This document shows positions 17,698 through 29,186 of a stretch of 64,000 bases of DNA, piece after piece. The stretch comes from Eretmocerus hayati (Eukaryota; Arthropoda; Insecta; Hymenoptera; Aphelinidae): positions 76,526,186 to 76,590,185 of the forward strand of contig CM056743.1 of assembly GCA_029851415.1 (NCBI GenBank), given 5' to 3'. The notes under the pieces are model-generated. The model saw only the letters and a program-made list of their open reading frames with translations. It ran no database searches and had not been told where the DNA came from. The position numbers were made by a program, and so were the translations under genes. Every line of letters starts with the position of its first letter. Position 1 is the first letter of the stretch.

Positions 17698-18831
17698 ATG
17701 CCTTCATGCGCGAGGTGCAACGGAAACGTAAAGGACAAGATATTTTTCTGTGAAGAGTGTAATGCGATTTTCCATACCGGTTGTGCTCGGGCATACATAA
17801 AAACTTTGGGTGCTCGTCGGTGCTGTATCAACACTTTCAATCACCTCAGAGTTGACATTAATTGCAAAACACCGACTGTTGATACTATGCAAAACCCTGA
17901 CAGCGGCTTACCGAGTACTCCACTATTTACTTTTCCGCCAGCCAACCTCAATTCTCTTTCCGGGAATTTTTTGTCTAATTCAGCTATGTCTAACTCATTA
18001 AACACGCTTCCCGTGTTAACCAATGTGTCTTCAACACAAGTTGCCCAGCAGCAGCCTCCTGTTCAACCCTCTACTAGAGATGAGACTTTAGCTAAATTTG
18101 CTGCTCTCGGCACCGATCAGAAAATGAATGCAATATTTCACAACTTGTTGACTATCGTGGATCAGAATGCTCAAACCACCAGCCGCATTGCCGCAATTGA
18201 GTATCAAATTAGCAATTTTACCACCATGATTCAAGGGCAGGAGACTCGGTTGAAAGATCTTGAATCTAAGATTGCGCAAGTGTACCTTGAGTTAGAAAGT
18301 CTCAAAAAAGAAGGGCCGCGCGCCTCGGCTCAAGATTCCAATGCCGACATTATTATATCAGGTTTACCTGGAGAAACCTCTCTAACTGATCATGAAATTG
18401 TTGAACGAATCTTTGTCAAGATTAAGGCGCAGACATTGTTGAACGATGTAATTCGAATCACTCGCCGTGTTCAAACCACCGCATACTCCGACACAGTAGG
18501 CGCGGGACCAAGCAGCCAACTATTTACCCTTTTCATTAGATGCAAGTCTATCCCAATTCGCAATGAAATCATGCGTCTAAAATTCACTCACGGAGACTTA
18601 CCGGCAACAGATATCTTTCCTGAATTAGCTGACCGTCTTCAACGTAAATTGTATTTGAATGAATATTTGCCACCTCACATCTACAAGCTCCTTGGTAAAG
18701 TTCGTGCTGCTGCTAAGTCCCGCGGCTATGAAAGGGTATGGGTTAGAAGTGGAACCATTTATGTTCGCAAAAATGCTAATGCAGAAAGACTCGTCATCTC
18801 ATCCGAAACTGATCTCGCTAAAATGATTTGA
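17698..18831 (+). CDS. Family B ORF1 protein (B2)
   Basis: This 377-residue predicted RNA-binding protein starts with a Cys-rich finger (MPSCARCNG, CEECNAIFHTGC), which resembles a shortened PHD/zinc ribbon. A low-complexity linker follows, then a coiled coil at about residues 135-210 (KMNAIFHNLLTIVDQ, LESKIAQVYLELESLKKEG), and a C-terminal FP25K-like domain (GYERVWVRSGTIYVRKNAN). The ATG at 17698 lies immediately before the first Cys pair. The stop is TGA followed by CAC, and the frame of ORF2 continues in phase, as in family A but without the CUA context. Confidence 0.88.
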   Translation: MPSCARCNGNVKDKIFFCEECNAIFHTGCARAYIKTLGARRCCINTFNHLRVDINCKTPTVDTMQNPDSGLPSTPLFTFPPANLNSLSGNFLSNSAMSNSLNTLPVLTNVSSTQVAQQQPPVQPSTRDETLAKFAALGTDQKMNAIFHNLLTIVDQNAQTTSRIAAIEYQISNFTTMIQGQETRLKDLESKIAQVYLELESLKKEGPRASAQDSNADIIISGLPGETSLTDHEIVERIFVKIKAQTLLNDVIRITRRVQTTAYSDTVGAGPSSQLFTLFIRCKSIPIRNEIMRLKFTHGDLPATDIFPELADRLQRKLYLNEYLPPHIYKLLGKVRAAAKSRGYERVWVRSGTIYVRKNANAERLVISSETDLAKMI

Positions 18832-21700
18832 CACTCAGTATCCCCAGATATACAAACTAGCTTGGAAATCTCACATGTAAATATCTATAGCCTTGTTAAA
18901 TACCATGAAAATGTTGAAGCTTACCTTTTAGAAGCACCCAAGCATATATTTGCAGTGACTGAGAGTCATCTAGGTGAACTTGATACTGATACAAGTATGA
19001 TGATTCCAAATTACAATCTGATCCGTAATGACAGAGTTGGCCGTAGTGGAGGTGGAATTGCAATCTACATTAATAATTGTTTAAACTGTAAAGTCCTTGT
19101 CAAGTCTGATTCCTCACGTCCTAGTCACCCTGAATACATTTTATGTGAAGTACAATCAGGCAATGACAAACTCTTATTTGCTGTCTTATATAGACCTCCT
19201 GACGCACGTCTTCCTAATGAATTTCTCGATATCTTATCTAAGTTTTTACCAAAGTACACGTCTATTATCATTACGGGTGATTTTAATATCAACATGGCTA
19301 CTAACGGATATAGTTCGAAGTACTTGCACAAGGCATTGAATGATTACTCTCTCGAACTTGTGGTCTCTGATGCTACTCATCACGCTTTCAATGCAGAACG
19401 TCAAATGTCTCACACGTGGATCGACCTATTTATTGTAAGTTCTCTTCAACAAGTCACTGGTTTCTCCAAATCAGAAGCTCCATTCACCATTGGCCATGAT
19501 CGAATAGACCTGAACTTCAAGTTCAGCCTTGGCAAACGACGCCCTAAAACAGTCTGTAAGCGTTCGTTTAAAAACTTTAATAGGCTACAATACGGTGAGA
19601 ATTTATCACTTCAGTTACCGAAAGTATTGAGTGCCACTGATCTCAACCAAAGGTCCAGTGCTTCAATGACGTCATAAAGTCAGCTCTTGACCAATCAGAT
19701 CCATTTGTCACTTATAAAATTTCACCTAATCACAAGCCTTGGGTAACTCAGGATCTGGGACTTGCCATGAAAGACCGTGATAAGCTTTACAAGAAAGCCA
19801 CCATCACGAATTCCTTCCATCATAAAGAGAAATACCGAGAGTCTAGAGCGAATGTCCAGAAGTTATTGCGTACCGCGAAAAACGCATACTACTCTCAACA
19901 GATATCATCTGCTCAAGGAGCAGGCAAGCTATGGAATACTCTCAATGGGCTAGGCATAGTCGCATCGAATCAACCTTCTCCATTCAATCATTTCACGCTC
20001 AACTCCATAAACTCTCATTTTGCTTCAATCTCGAATCCTGCACCTCACAATAATCACAACAGTCATAACCACACACCTTTACCAGCCATATCGCCGTTCT
20101 CATTGTCACTAACTGACCAAGAAGAGGTCATGCGCACGCTCCTGACAATGAAGTCAAAAACTCATGGCATTGATGACCTCACCATCAGAACACTCGTAAC
20201 CTCATGCCCTGAGATTCTGGACCCCGTGACTAACATCTTCAACACCTCGATCACGCGTGCTTCTTATCCTGATTTGTGGAAACGCACCCTGATCACACCG
20301 ATCCCCAAAACGAATACTTTAACGGACGTTACTGATCTGAGACCAATTGCCAGACTCTCTGAATGCTCAAAGGTCCTTGAAACAATTGTCGCGAACCAGC
20401 TCAAGAAACACATTGAATTGAACAAGCTCTTAGATCCCTACCAAGCTGGTTTTCGTGAGGGTCACAGTACACAAAAGCACTGCTAGGTGTATTAGACAAT
20501 GTGCGTCCTGGTATCGACAAATCCATGTACACGGTTCTTGTTCTCTTTGATTTCTCAAAGGCCTTTGACAAAATCCCTCATGACATACTTATTCGTAAGC
20601 TCCGTGCTTTCAATGTAGATGATCTTGCTATAAAGTGGTTCCTATCTTACTTAGCGGACAGATGCCAAGCAGTCATTGATGATGGGGGTACCGTATCAGA
20701 TTGGATAAAGACAGGAGCGGGTGTACCTCAGGGATCGGTACTTGGTCCCCTCCTATTTTCTATATTCATTAATGACCTGCCGAAAGTCCTACGCTACACA
20801 CGCCACATGATTTATGCTGATGACACACAAATATACCGCAGTTGCCACCGTCATGATCTCATAGAGTGTCTTAAACTTGTGGAATCGGATGCTAACGCGA
20901 TACATACATGGGCTACTCTCAATGGACTGAGCTTGAACCTCAAGAAGACCAAAGTAATGATACTAGGTAGCTCTGAAAATATTCGTCATCTCAACATGAG
21001 CGAGCTACCTCGTCTCATGATTAACGGTTTGCCCGTTGATTTTGTGTCCGAAGCTAAGAACCTAGGAGTCTTTATAACGTCTAATCTGGACTGGGGAAAG
21101 CATATATCATATATCTGCCAGAGAGTATTCGGCACACTAAGGCAACTGCGACCTCATCAACATGCCCTATCATTCTCATTACGCAAATCACTCGTCCAAA
21201 CTCTCATACTCCCATTCTTTGACTATGCTTGCCTAGTTTACCACGATGTCACAAATGAACAAAATCTCAGGCTACAGAGAGCTCAAAATGCTTGTACGCG
21301 ATTCGTTTTTGGAAATATACCATGGCGAGACCACGTAACCCCCTACCGGATAAGGCTAGGCTGGCTTACAGTCAAAGCCCGGAGAGAGTACTTCCTGGCG
21401 AGCCTACTCTTCCAAACGCTCAAGACTCGTGAACCCTCGTACCTCGCTAGGAACATAATTGAAGTTTGTAACACCGGACTTCTCAGATCAGTCCGACTCC
21501 AAACAGGTGACTTACTGGTACCCAACAGCCGTACCTCAACCTACAGGAACTCCTTCCATATCTCTGCCTGCTATTACTGGAATAAACTCCCTAAACCTAT
21601 TACCTCCTTGCCACGCGATTCCACCTCTCTCACCTCCTTCAAATCCCACCTACTCAATCATCTCATCAATTTGGAGTCGGAACCTGACGTCGATCTGTAA
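18832..21700 (+). pseudogene. Family B ORF2, endonuclease and RT, two frameshifts (B2)
   Basis: The first segment (to 19677) is the endonuclease: FAVTESHLGELD, GDFNINMA, SHTWIDLFI, GHDRIDLNF. A missing A at about 19651 breaks the frame, and B1 has the same lesion. The second segment (to 20486) carries the linker and DLRPIARL. A missing C near 20475 (CACAAAAGCAC versus CACAAACAGCAC in B1) breaks it again. The third (20501-21700) has FDFSKAFDKIPHD, VPQGSVLGPLLFS, IYADDTQIY and the C-terminus. All catalytic motifs survive in pieces. Confidence 0.9.
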
Positions 21701-21986
21701 ATGCATTTGAATCTTACCCGAAAGCGTGTTGACTAGTGAGCACGCATTATTTGAGCAGAAGACTTGGAGTGTGATAGAAAACTAGTGATAAAAGTCTAAT
21801 TCAATGCACGGTCTTATCTACACTTACGTATTTTATATTCATGTATATAGTTCATACATTTGTATACTTTTATATTTTTATATTTTTATACTTTTATATT
21901 ATAATATAATTCCATATATTTGTATTACACAGATATTGTATTATGTGTTATGCCCCACGGGACCCATTGTCCCAGGGTAATAAATT

Positions 21987-22015
<29 letters not shown>

Positions 22016-22017
<2 letters not shown>

Positions 22018-22023
22018 TCTCTC
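22016..22023. repeat. Short (CT)n junction
   Basis: A CTCTCTCT stretch links the (ATCA)n tail of B2 with the 5' end of A3. Confidence 0.85.
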
Positions 22024-22320
22024 TGGCGGTAAGTGTTTCCACACGCATCTAACATCGCTCCGTGCTTGAACATCTCTTTAACCATCAAAACGTCGTCCCG
22101 AGTGGCACTTTTTTGCAGATTGGACTTCCTCCTGCAGGCTCATACCACTGGAGCATCACTGCATGGCTCCTGCTCGAGCCTGGGAGGAATAATTCCAATT
22201 CTGCAATTCCAACAACAACATCGAGTTGGCAGTGCCTGGCGCCGAAAGTGAGCTTTGTGCGCATGCTCGGAGGTCGTCTGCTACGCTGGCCTGCTTCGCT
22301 GTCTTGCTGTCTGCCGCACG

Positions 22321-24195
22321 ATGAGCGACAACACCTGCTGCGTCTGCAACAACACCTTACGCGCGGGCAGCAGAGAATGCGGCACTTGCAAAAGATCAGC
22401 ACATGTCAAGTGCTCGAAATCATCTCAAGGGGCAGTGACATGCGAAAAATGTCTGCAGGTGAGCAAAATTCCAGCCGCGCAATTATCATCAAGTGCATCG
22501 AAGCAGACGACTTCGACTTCTCGCCTCAGCACGCAAACAGTCAGAGAGAGAAAGAAGGAGAATACTACCTCGCATAGACGTGTGAGTAAACAGCCCATCT
22601 CACACACACGGCTCAGCTCGCATGCTGCATCAGCACTATCTTCCCCGGCTCCGCATACCACCGCCGCGGGCCGCAGCGCAAAGCCCCCTACCACCAATGC
22701 CTCTCTATCCAACTCCGGGAGTCTACAGCTTGCGCTAGCGGGGGGTACTCTATCGCCTGCTGCTTCGTCTCCGTCATGTGGTGCCACCTCCCGCCAGTCC
22801 ACCGGTATAGAGCACGCGAATATTCAAAAGCAGCAAACAGATGCGCGGCCCACCACTAACACCCAGTCGCTGCTCACTACACCTCCTCTTGGCCACGCTG
22901 TCGGGCCGATGGAGAGCAACAGCCCCATCTCGAAAACTACACCACCTCTTGGCCACGTTGTAGGGTCGACGGAGAGCAACAGCCTCAACGTCTCGGAACG
23001 ACCTGCAACATCACCAACTTCGACGGCGACGGATTCTCCTGACACCAAATGGGTACTCATAGCGCAGACTACTCTCGACCTCTCTTATGATCAATATGCG
23101 CTACTCCAGAACGAGCTTGACGAAATAAAATCTCTCGTGAGGCGACGAGACGTTGCCGTTCCCTCTCCAACTCTCACGCCAGCAGTGAATGAGGTGGATG
23201 ATCACCTATTGGCACGTGTATCCTCTCTCGAGAAACTCATAGAGAAGCAAAGCTCCCAGCTGAAGGAGCTCCGCTTGGATCGCCAGCTTCTTCTGGAGCA
23301 GAATTCTACCTTGATAAGCCAGTTTTCCACTCTGACTGAGCTATTAACAGGTCGTGAGAGTAGTCAGCGAGATAGCGAATGTAGAAGAATTGAGAGTAGC
23401 AATGTCGAATCGACACATCAATCTTCGATTCCTATTATCACACCTAGGATGGACAAGTTCCCTCATCCACACGCTGTGGAGCAAGGACGGGGACACGGCA
23501 GTGACGGTCTTGAGCTCTGTAAATTAGTTATTGATGGTATTTTAAGAGAAATTTCTAAGGCCTCGCCGGTACAGCTATCTGATATTGCCTACGCAGTGCT
23601 CAAGTCCGTACTCCCCTCACTGGAGAGGGTAGATATTGCTGATGTCCAAGTCCTGCAAAATGGGCGTGCGTCTGGAGAGAAGCCTCCGACAGGTATTTGC
23701 GACTCGGTTCCATCTCCTCGAGCCCCAGCTGCGATCCCGCGCACTCTACCATCGTGCATAGTCCAACTCTCCAGTAGTCGACTAGTCGGGAAAATGATTC
23801 GGGCTAAACGTTCAATCACCAATAATTATTTCACGGCTAACAATATCCAGCCTGACTTACTCGACCCAGATACGAAAGCTCATGTGCCAGACCGTAGAAT
23901 CTTTATAAATGAGATGCTCCTCCGTGAGAAATACAAAGAATACATACGCTTGAGGTCGATTGCACGCGATTTGGGTTTAAAATACGTCTGGCACAGTGGC
24001 GGACGTTTCTGGGTTAGACGAAAAAATGGTGAGCGAGCGCATACGTTCGAATCTCTCGCTGATCTGCAGGTCATTCAAACGGCCTGTCGAAGTGCTCCAG
24101 AACGTGCTCGTGCGTCCTCTAATGTCACCCAGAGCTGCACTACCGTTCCGGAGCAGAGTAGAGTTTCGGCAGCAGAATCAGCGAAGACTCCTTGA
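22321..24195 (+). CDS. Family A ORF1 protein (A3)
   Basis: This 624-residue homologue of A1 ORF1 has an N-terminal PHD-like C4HC3 finger (CCVCNNTLRAGSRECGTC), an extended Ser/Thr/Pro-rich linker with a duplicated TTPPLGHAVG/TTPPLGHVVG segment absent from A1, a coiled coil (LLARVSSLEKLIEKQ) and the FP25K-like C-terminus. The ATG at 22321 precedes the finger directly. It ends TGA CTA GAT, in frame with ORF2. Confidence 0.9.
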   Translation: MSDNTCCVCNNTLRAGSRECGTCKRSAHVKCSKSSQGAVTCEKCLQVSKIPAAQLSSSASKQTTSTSRLSTQTVRERKKENTTSHRRVSKQPISHTRLSSHAASALSSPAPHTTAAGRSAKPPTTNASLSNSGSLQLALAGGTLSPAASSPSCGATSRQSTGIEHANIQKQQTDARPTTNTQSLLTTPPLGHAVGPMESNSPISKTTPPLGHVVGSTESNSLNVSERPATSPTSTATDSPDTKWVLIAQTTLDLSYDQYALLQNELDEIKSLVRRRDVAVPSPTLTPAVNEVDDHLLARVSSLEKLIEKQSSQLKELRLDRQLLLEQNSTLISQFSTLTELLTGRESSQRDSECRRIESSNVESTHQSSIPIITPRMDKFPHPHAVEQGRGHGSDGLELCKLVIDGILREISKASPVQLSDIAYAVLKSVLPSLERVDIADVQVLQNGRASGEKPPTGICDSVPSPRAPAAIPRTLPSCIVQLSSSRLVGKMIRAKRSITNNYFTANNIQPDLLDPDTKAHVPDRRIFINEMLLREKYKEYIRLRSIARDLGLKYVWHSGGRFWVRRKNGERAHTFESLADLQVIQTACRSAPERARASSNVTQSCTTVPEQSRVSAAESAKTP

Positions 24196-24199
24196 CTAG
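24193..24199 (+). promoter_or_regulatory. Candidate stop-codon readthrough site (A3)
   Basis: TGA CTAG is exactly the UGA-CUAG leaky-stop consensus. ORF2 follows in frame after a linker of about 15 codons. Confidence 0.65.
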
Positions 24200-27123
24200 A
24201 TACGGCTGCTGAAGAGCGACGAGGGATGGGCAGTTCCTTGAAAGCGGGATTTATCAACCTTAACTCTCTGACAGATAAGATTAAGCATCTACGCTTGCTC
24301 GTTGCTAACGATCCCTCTTACCATCTATTTGGGGTGGCTGATTCGAAGCTAGATGAGTTTGTGGATGACAATCTCGTTCAGATTCCAGGTTTTTCATTGT
24401 TGCGGCAGGATCGCAACAGAGAGGGTGGTGGGGTTGCCTTGTATGTGCGCAATGACTTCAAAGTTAAGAAGTTGATTTCGTCAAATACTTTTGAGCCAGG
24501 GAAACCTGGCGTGCCTGAATTCCTCTTTTGTAGCATACGACAGGGTAACTCCCCGCCAATATTGGTCGTAGTAATCTACAGACCCCCTAAAATCGCCATG
24601 CAGAAGGATGACGGGCTGTTTGGCTCCTTACGCCGGCTGTGTGGCGACTACAGTCATAAAATTATAATGGGTGATCTGAACGCGGATTTGCTAGACACTG
24701 CTCATCCCGACACCAAGACACTGACTGCACTGACAGAAGAACTTGCCTTGCAGATTGTGCAGCATGGCCCGACTCACCAACACACCCCCAATACATCTCA
24801 TACATGGATTGATCACATTTATGTAGATGACAATGACATCATTACTGACTTTCAAAACAGACTCTTGCCCAGTTTTGGCAGGCACTCGGTCATTGACGTC
24901 ACCATCAACGTCTTTACTCCTACTCCGCCAAGAAATTCCTTCACCTACAGGGATCTTCGTAACATCACTCCGGAGATATTGAATGACCGATTGCTTCGCT
25001 GTGACTGGACAGCTCTCGAAAATGCTGAAACGAGTTTGGAAGATGCAATTCACTGCTTGAATGAAAATTTACAGACCATTATAGATAAATTAGCACCCGA
25101 AAAAACTATTAATCCGCGTAAAAATGACGCTCCTTGGATTGGTCCTGAGCTGAGGGTACTCATGAATAAGCGAGACGCGACGCGCAGGCGCTGGGAACGG
25201 ATTCAACGTAACCAGCGCAAGTGTCCTGAGCTTCAAAATGAATACTTTCGGCTCAGCGAAGAGGTCGACTTGCGCATTGAACAAGAGCATAACTCCTTCA
25301 TTCAAACCCATTTGTCAGATGCTCTTGATCAGAAGAAGAACATTTGGAAGGAGATGCGCAATCTCGGCCTCTTGCCTCAGAGCAAAGAGGAGGATCTTCA
25401 TGGCTTCACACCGGATGAGTTGAACGTACACTTTGCGGGAGTTTCCGTTTCGCCCCACGGGAATATTAATGAAGCAATGGACGATATTGACTCGGCACCG
25501 GGGGAGGGGTTTAAATTTAAGCCCAAAAATTTTAGTGATGTAGTCCTTGCTATCAAACATTTCTCCTCACAGGCCCGTGGAGCGGATGGAATACCCCAAT
25601 GCGTGATCGCAAAAGCTCTTCCGGCCATTGGTGATCTTATTGTACATATTTTTAACTCCTCTTTCGCTCATGGCATTTTTCCTGAGGCTTGGAAGCAAGC
25701 GCAGCTGATTGCACTAAAGAAGACTGCTGCTCCATCAACGGTATCGGACTTCCGTCCTATAGCACTGCTGTGCTTTCTCTCCAAGGTTCTGGGAAAAATC
25801 GCACATGACTAAATCACGCAGTATTTGAAAATCGAGAAGATACTTGATCGCTTCCAGACTGGTTTTAGGCAACACCATAGCACCCACACAGCTTTGTTGA
25901 AATTGACCGATGACATCAGAGTAGGTATGGACAAAAAGAAGACCACTCTGCTCCCACTATTCGATTTTAGCAAAGCTTTCGACACCATCTCACCATCCAA
26001 GCTGTTGAGGAAGCTACGACATCTTGGCTTCTCAAGATCGGCGCTCCTGTGGATAAAATCATATTTACAGGGGCGCACCCAACAAATCCCTTCTAAAGTA
26101 GGCAAACCTTATTGGCTCGAAACCAATCTGGGTGTTCCACAGGGGTCCGTCCTTGGGCCTCTCCTCTTCAGCTTGTATGTGAATGACCTGGCTGGCTTGC
26201 TAGACGGAAAGTCGGTTTATCATCTATTTTATGCGGATGATCTTCAAATTTATCTCCAAATCGAGAAAAATAAGATTAGGGAAGGTATTGCTCGGCTGGG
26301 CGAAATAGGACGACTAGTTGCCGAGTGGGCCAGAAGTTCCGGCCTGTGTCTCAACGCTGGCAAGACCAAGGCAATCTACTTCAGTTCGGAGAGAAATATC
26401 AAAGATCTGAAGAGAATGGACTTGCCAGGGGTTGAGATACAGGAAGGAAAGTTCATCCCGTTCAGTGATACGGTCGTGAGTCTCGGTGTTACACTTGACA
26501 GTGAATTGACATGGAAACCGCACATCGACCAAGTAACTAAGGAAGTCAACAGAGCCCTATACGGTCTGCGGTTTTTTAGGGCATGTATCACCAGACCTCT
26601 CCGAATTCGCCTAGTCGAGTCATTGGTTCAACCGCACCTAGATTATTGCGCGGTCGTGTACCTCGACGCCACGGACGAACAGCGGCAACGGGTACAGAGA
26701 CTAAGCAATTCATGTGTGAGATATATTTTTGATCTTAGGAGAGACGAGCACATTGCCCCGTTTAGGGAGCGCTTGGGTTGGTTACGTACCGATTCGCGGA
26801 GAATGTACTTCGCAGCTCTCTTGATGTATAAGATCATGCACTCAGGAGAACCTGGCTACCTAGCTGCGATGTTTACCAGGTACCAATCCGAACGCCCCGC
26901 ATCGGGTGATCTAGAAGAGCGGGTACTCAAAGTTCCCAACATGAGACTTGAATATTGAAGAAGATCTTTCCAGGTCCTATGTGCTCGTTTGTGGAACTTT
27001 CTCCCTCCGGGCTTTCGGCAGCTTGGGGAGATATCATTATTTAAAGAGTCCTTAAAAGACTTCCTGTTAACACTATCCTCCCAGAGGATTGATGTGGAAA
27101 AAGAACACTATTTCAATTTGTAA
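24196..27123 (+). pseudogene. Family A ORF2 with two nonsense codons (A3)
   Basis: This ORF2 is otherwise full length (965 codons from the ATG at 24226). The endonuclease motifs GDLNADLLD, SHTWIDHIY and GRHSVIDV and RT motifs FDFSKAFD, VPQGSVLGPLLFS and FYADD are present. TAA at 25810-25812 replaces CAA (or CTA in A5) in HisAspGlnIle, and TGA at 26956-26958 replaces GGA in GluTyrGlyArg. Both are single-base changes relative to A5, pointing to recent inactivation. The ATG at 24226 is not conserved in A1 or A5. Confidence 0.92.
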
Positions 27124-27538
27124 ACTGTGATAGGCATGAGCCCGTTTCAATTGACGTCTTCTACTTCAGCTGAGTTATGCGTGGCTTTTTCGCTTCCGAA
27201 CTGAGATTCCTGTGATATGACTGTGGGCCCATGTCTTTTGTATATGTCTTCCCAAACGGGAAAATGTTTTCTTTTCCTCAACCTTTTTTGTTAAGACTGA
27301 AATATGTATATATATATATGAAAACGTGACTTTTTCTTCTTTTTCTTTCCATGACTCTTAGCATCTTACGATACCTCGAGATGACTAGTCACTTTCTGTG
27401 ATAATTCGAATAGCCTTAACCAAAACGACAAATTTTTACAAATTGAATGTATTTATTATGTATAAGTGACATATGTTTCATATGCTACTGTATTTTTGTA
27501 TTTTTGCCCTTGGGCGAATAAAGGTTATCATTCATTCA

Positions 27539-27549
27539 TTCTCTCTCTC
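27539..27549. repeat. Short (CT)n junction
   Basis: The (ATTC)n tail of A3 merges into CTCTCTCTC, followed at once by the family C 5' end. Confidence 0.8.
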
Positions 27550-27999
27550 GTTGAGTTTCATCACACGTTTTCTCCAGCGCCTCCCTGTATTTCATCATTT
27601 TTCTGCCGCAAGTTGCCTACGGGCTTCTCTGTTTCAGACTCTTGCACGCCAAATCTTGCGAGGATCCGTTTGATCCATATATTTCTGTGGATCGACGCAT
27701 CTTGCGGGAAATTCATCTGTTTCTCCCACCAGCACGTTTCTTGTTTTGAGGTTGTGAGGTTGAACTCGAATCTCCACAGAGCTTGATTTGATGCATCATC
27801 GGAGTTTCACCGCTAGATACTAGATGGCAGCAACCTTAAGCAGATATCTGCACTAGCAACTCTTCTAAAGCCTGATTCACGCGTGTTTGCCCCTGAGTGT
27901 TTTTGATCGGTGAGCTGCCTGACCGACACTAGCAGACGCCTGACAAAAGTAACAGCTGATTCCGATCCTGTTCTGCACCCACGTATTCATCACGCTACT

Positions 28000-28812
28000 A
28001 TGGCTCCACATATCTTCACAGTGAGTTCATCTCAACAGGATCAAGTGACCTCGTGCTCATGTCGCAAATCTGAGACTTATTCAGAAAATGCTGATCATTC
28101 GAGTGGAATGCCAACATATTCCAAAATGTTCATTGCTCATCTTGACGCTTGTCAAGACAAACTTTTTCCGAAATTGTATGAAATTGAGGCTAGGATGGAA
28201 AATCGAATAACCGCACTTGAACAAGATGTTTCGAAAATTCGTGAAAAAGTTTTTCCCATCTCTCAACAATCAGCACTAGTCGACTCAGCTGAAATGATTG
28301 TCACAGATATTCCTCGTAACTTGAACCTTTCAAACAAAGAGATAGTGACTAAAGTCTTGATTGCTATGAATGAGCCAGAGCTCGAAAAATTTGTTGTCAA
28401 CGTAAGAGTATGGAAAGGTCCTGATTTCCGAAATGTAAACACATCAGTTTCAACTTTAGATCCAGATCCATTGAAAAGAAAAGTTCTCGATTCTCATGCA
28501 ATTGTCATCCAATTATCATCAGCGATAGTTAGAGATAAACTCATTTCAAGCTCAATTGAGCTGAGGAAGGAAAGTGTTAGAGATATCTTTGGTTATGAAA
28601 GTGGTTCAAAAATTTTTTGCAGCCCACTGTGGCCCAAAGGAGTTCATAATTTGCTTAAAAAAGCCCATGCAACCAGTGTTCGTTTGAAATATCAGAAGCC
28701 TGTGGTGGAAAATCTCATTGTATGCATGAAGTGTTCAAAGAGTGGGCCACTCATGCCAATTTTTTCTGAGCACGATCTTGAAAATTTTCAAACGCAGCAA
28801 AACATCACCTGA
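28000..28812 (+). CDS. Family C ORF1 protein (C1)
   Basis: This 270-residue protein has no N-terminal zinc finger. Its middle has a coiled-coil segment at about residues 50-90 (MENRITALEQDVSKIREKV). An RRM-like stretch follows (SAEMIVTDIPRNLNLSNKEI), and the C-terminus is FP25K-like (VRLKYQKPVVENLIVCMK). I chose the ATG at 28000 because it aligns with the ATG of C2 (37311); the frame is open 30 codons further upstream. Confidence 0.82.
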   Translation: MAPHIFTVSSSQQDQVTSCSCRKSETYSENADHSSGMPTYSKMFIAHLDACQDKLFPKLYEIEARMENRITALEQDVSKIREKVFPISQQSALVDSAEMIVTDIPRNLNLSNKEIVTKVLIAMNEPELEKFVVNVRVWKGPDFRNVNTSVSTLDPDPLKRKVLDSHAIVIQLSSAIVRDKLISSSIELRKESVRDIFGYESGSKIFCSPLWPKGVHNLLKKAHATSVRLKYQKPVVENLIVCMKCSKSGPLMPIFSEHDLENFQTQQNIT

Positions 28813-29186
28813 TCAATACGATTTATCTATTTTTGTTCCTTGCTTGATCAATTTCAAGTGAAATTTTCTCGGTATTGATCTCTGTATAAGAAAGAAGTTT
28901 CTATCGAACAACTTCCTTATCATTACTTCGAAAACTCAGCTGCTATGTATGACCCTTATCATTATTTGTTATTTCCTCTATTATGCTATTCATTTTCATC
29001 ATATTATCTCAATCTGAATCTTATCATAGAACATCAGAAATGCGCAAAAATTGATACTTATTCCCATTATTCAAGATATATTACAATACTCATCTACAAT
29101 ATTTTTATTGTTATGTAACTGGAATATGCTAGCCTATAGCACCATTCACTTTACAAAAAACAACACCAGATGCGATCTATTATGAA
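28813..29186 (+). other. Non-coding gap inside C1
   Basis: This is AT-rich sequence with no reading frame and no (CT)n boundary. It occupies the place of the endonuclease. It could be a decayed ORF1-only 3' UTR like that of C2, to which an RT fragment was joined. Confidence 0.4.

Larger units (their letters stand above)
17139..22015 (+). mobile_element. Family B CR1-like element, copy B2, full length
   Basis: The 5' end (GCCGGTGAGT, then ACACACGTAC) resembles family A. A 5' UTR of about 560 bases, ORF1, ORF2 and a 3' UTR follow, with hairpin GGGAC, CCATT, GTCCC (21959-21973), AATAAA (21979-21984) and an (ATCA)n tail merging into CTCTCT. ORF2 carries two frameshifts, so this copy is inactive. 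Confidence 0.92.
22024..27538 (+). mobile_element. Family A copy A3, full length, ORF2 inactivated
   Basis: The copy begins TGGCGGTAAG and has ORF1, UGA-CUAG, ORF2 and a 3' UTR with hairpin UUUGCC, CUUG, GGCGAA (27503-27518), AATAAA and an (ATTC)n tail. It is very similar to A5 through the coding region. Its 3' UTR is the A6 type (tail GGTTATCATTC), whereas A5 has the A1-type 3' UTR. That suggests subfamily exchange. Confidence 0.92.

Noticed and set aside
19640..19680. Programmed frameshift in family B ORF2
   Set aside because: No X-XXY-YYZ slippery site is at the break. A lost A in an A-run explains it.
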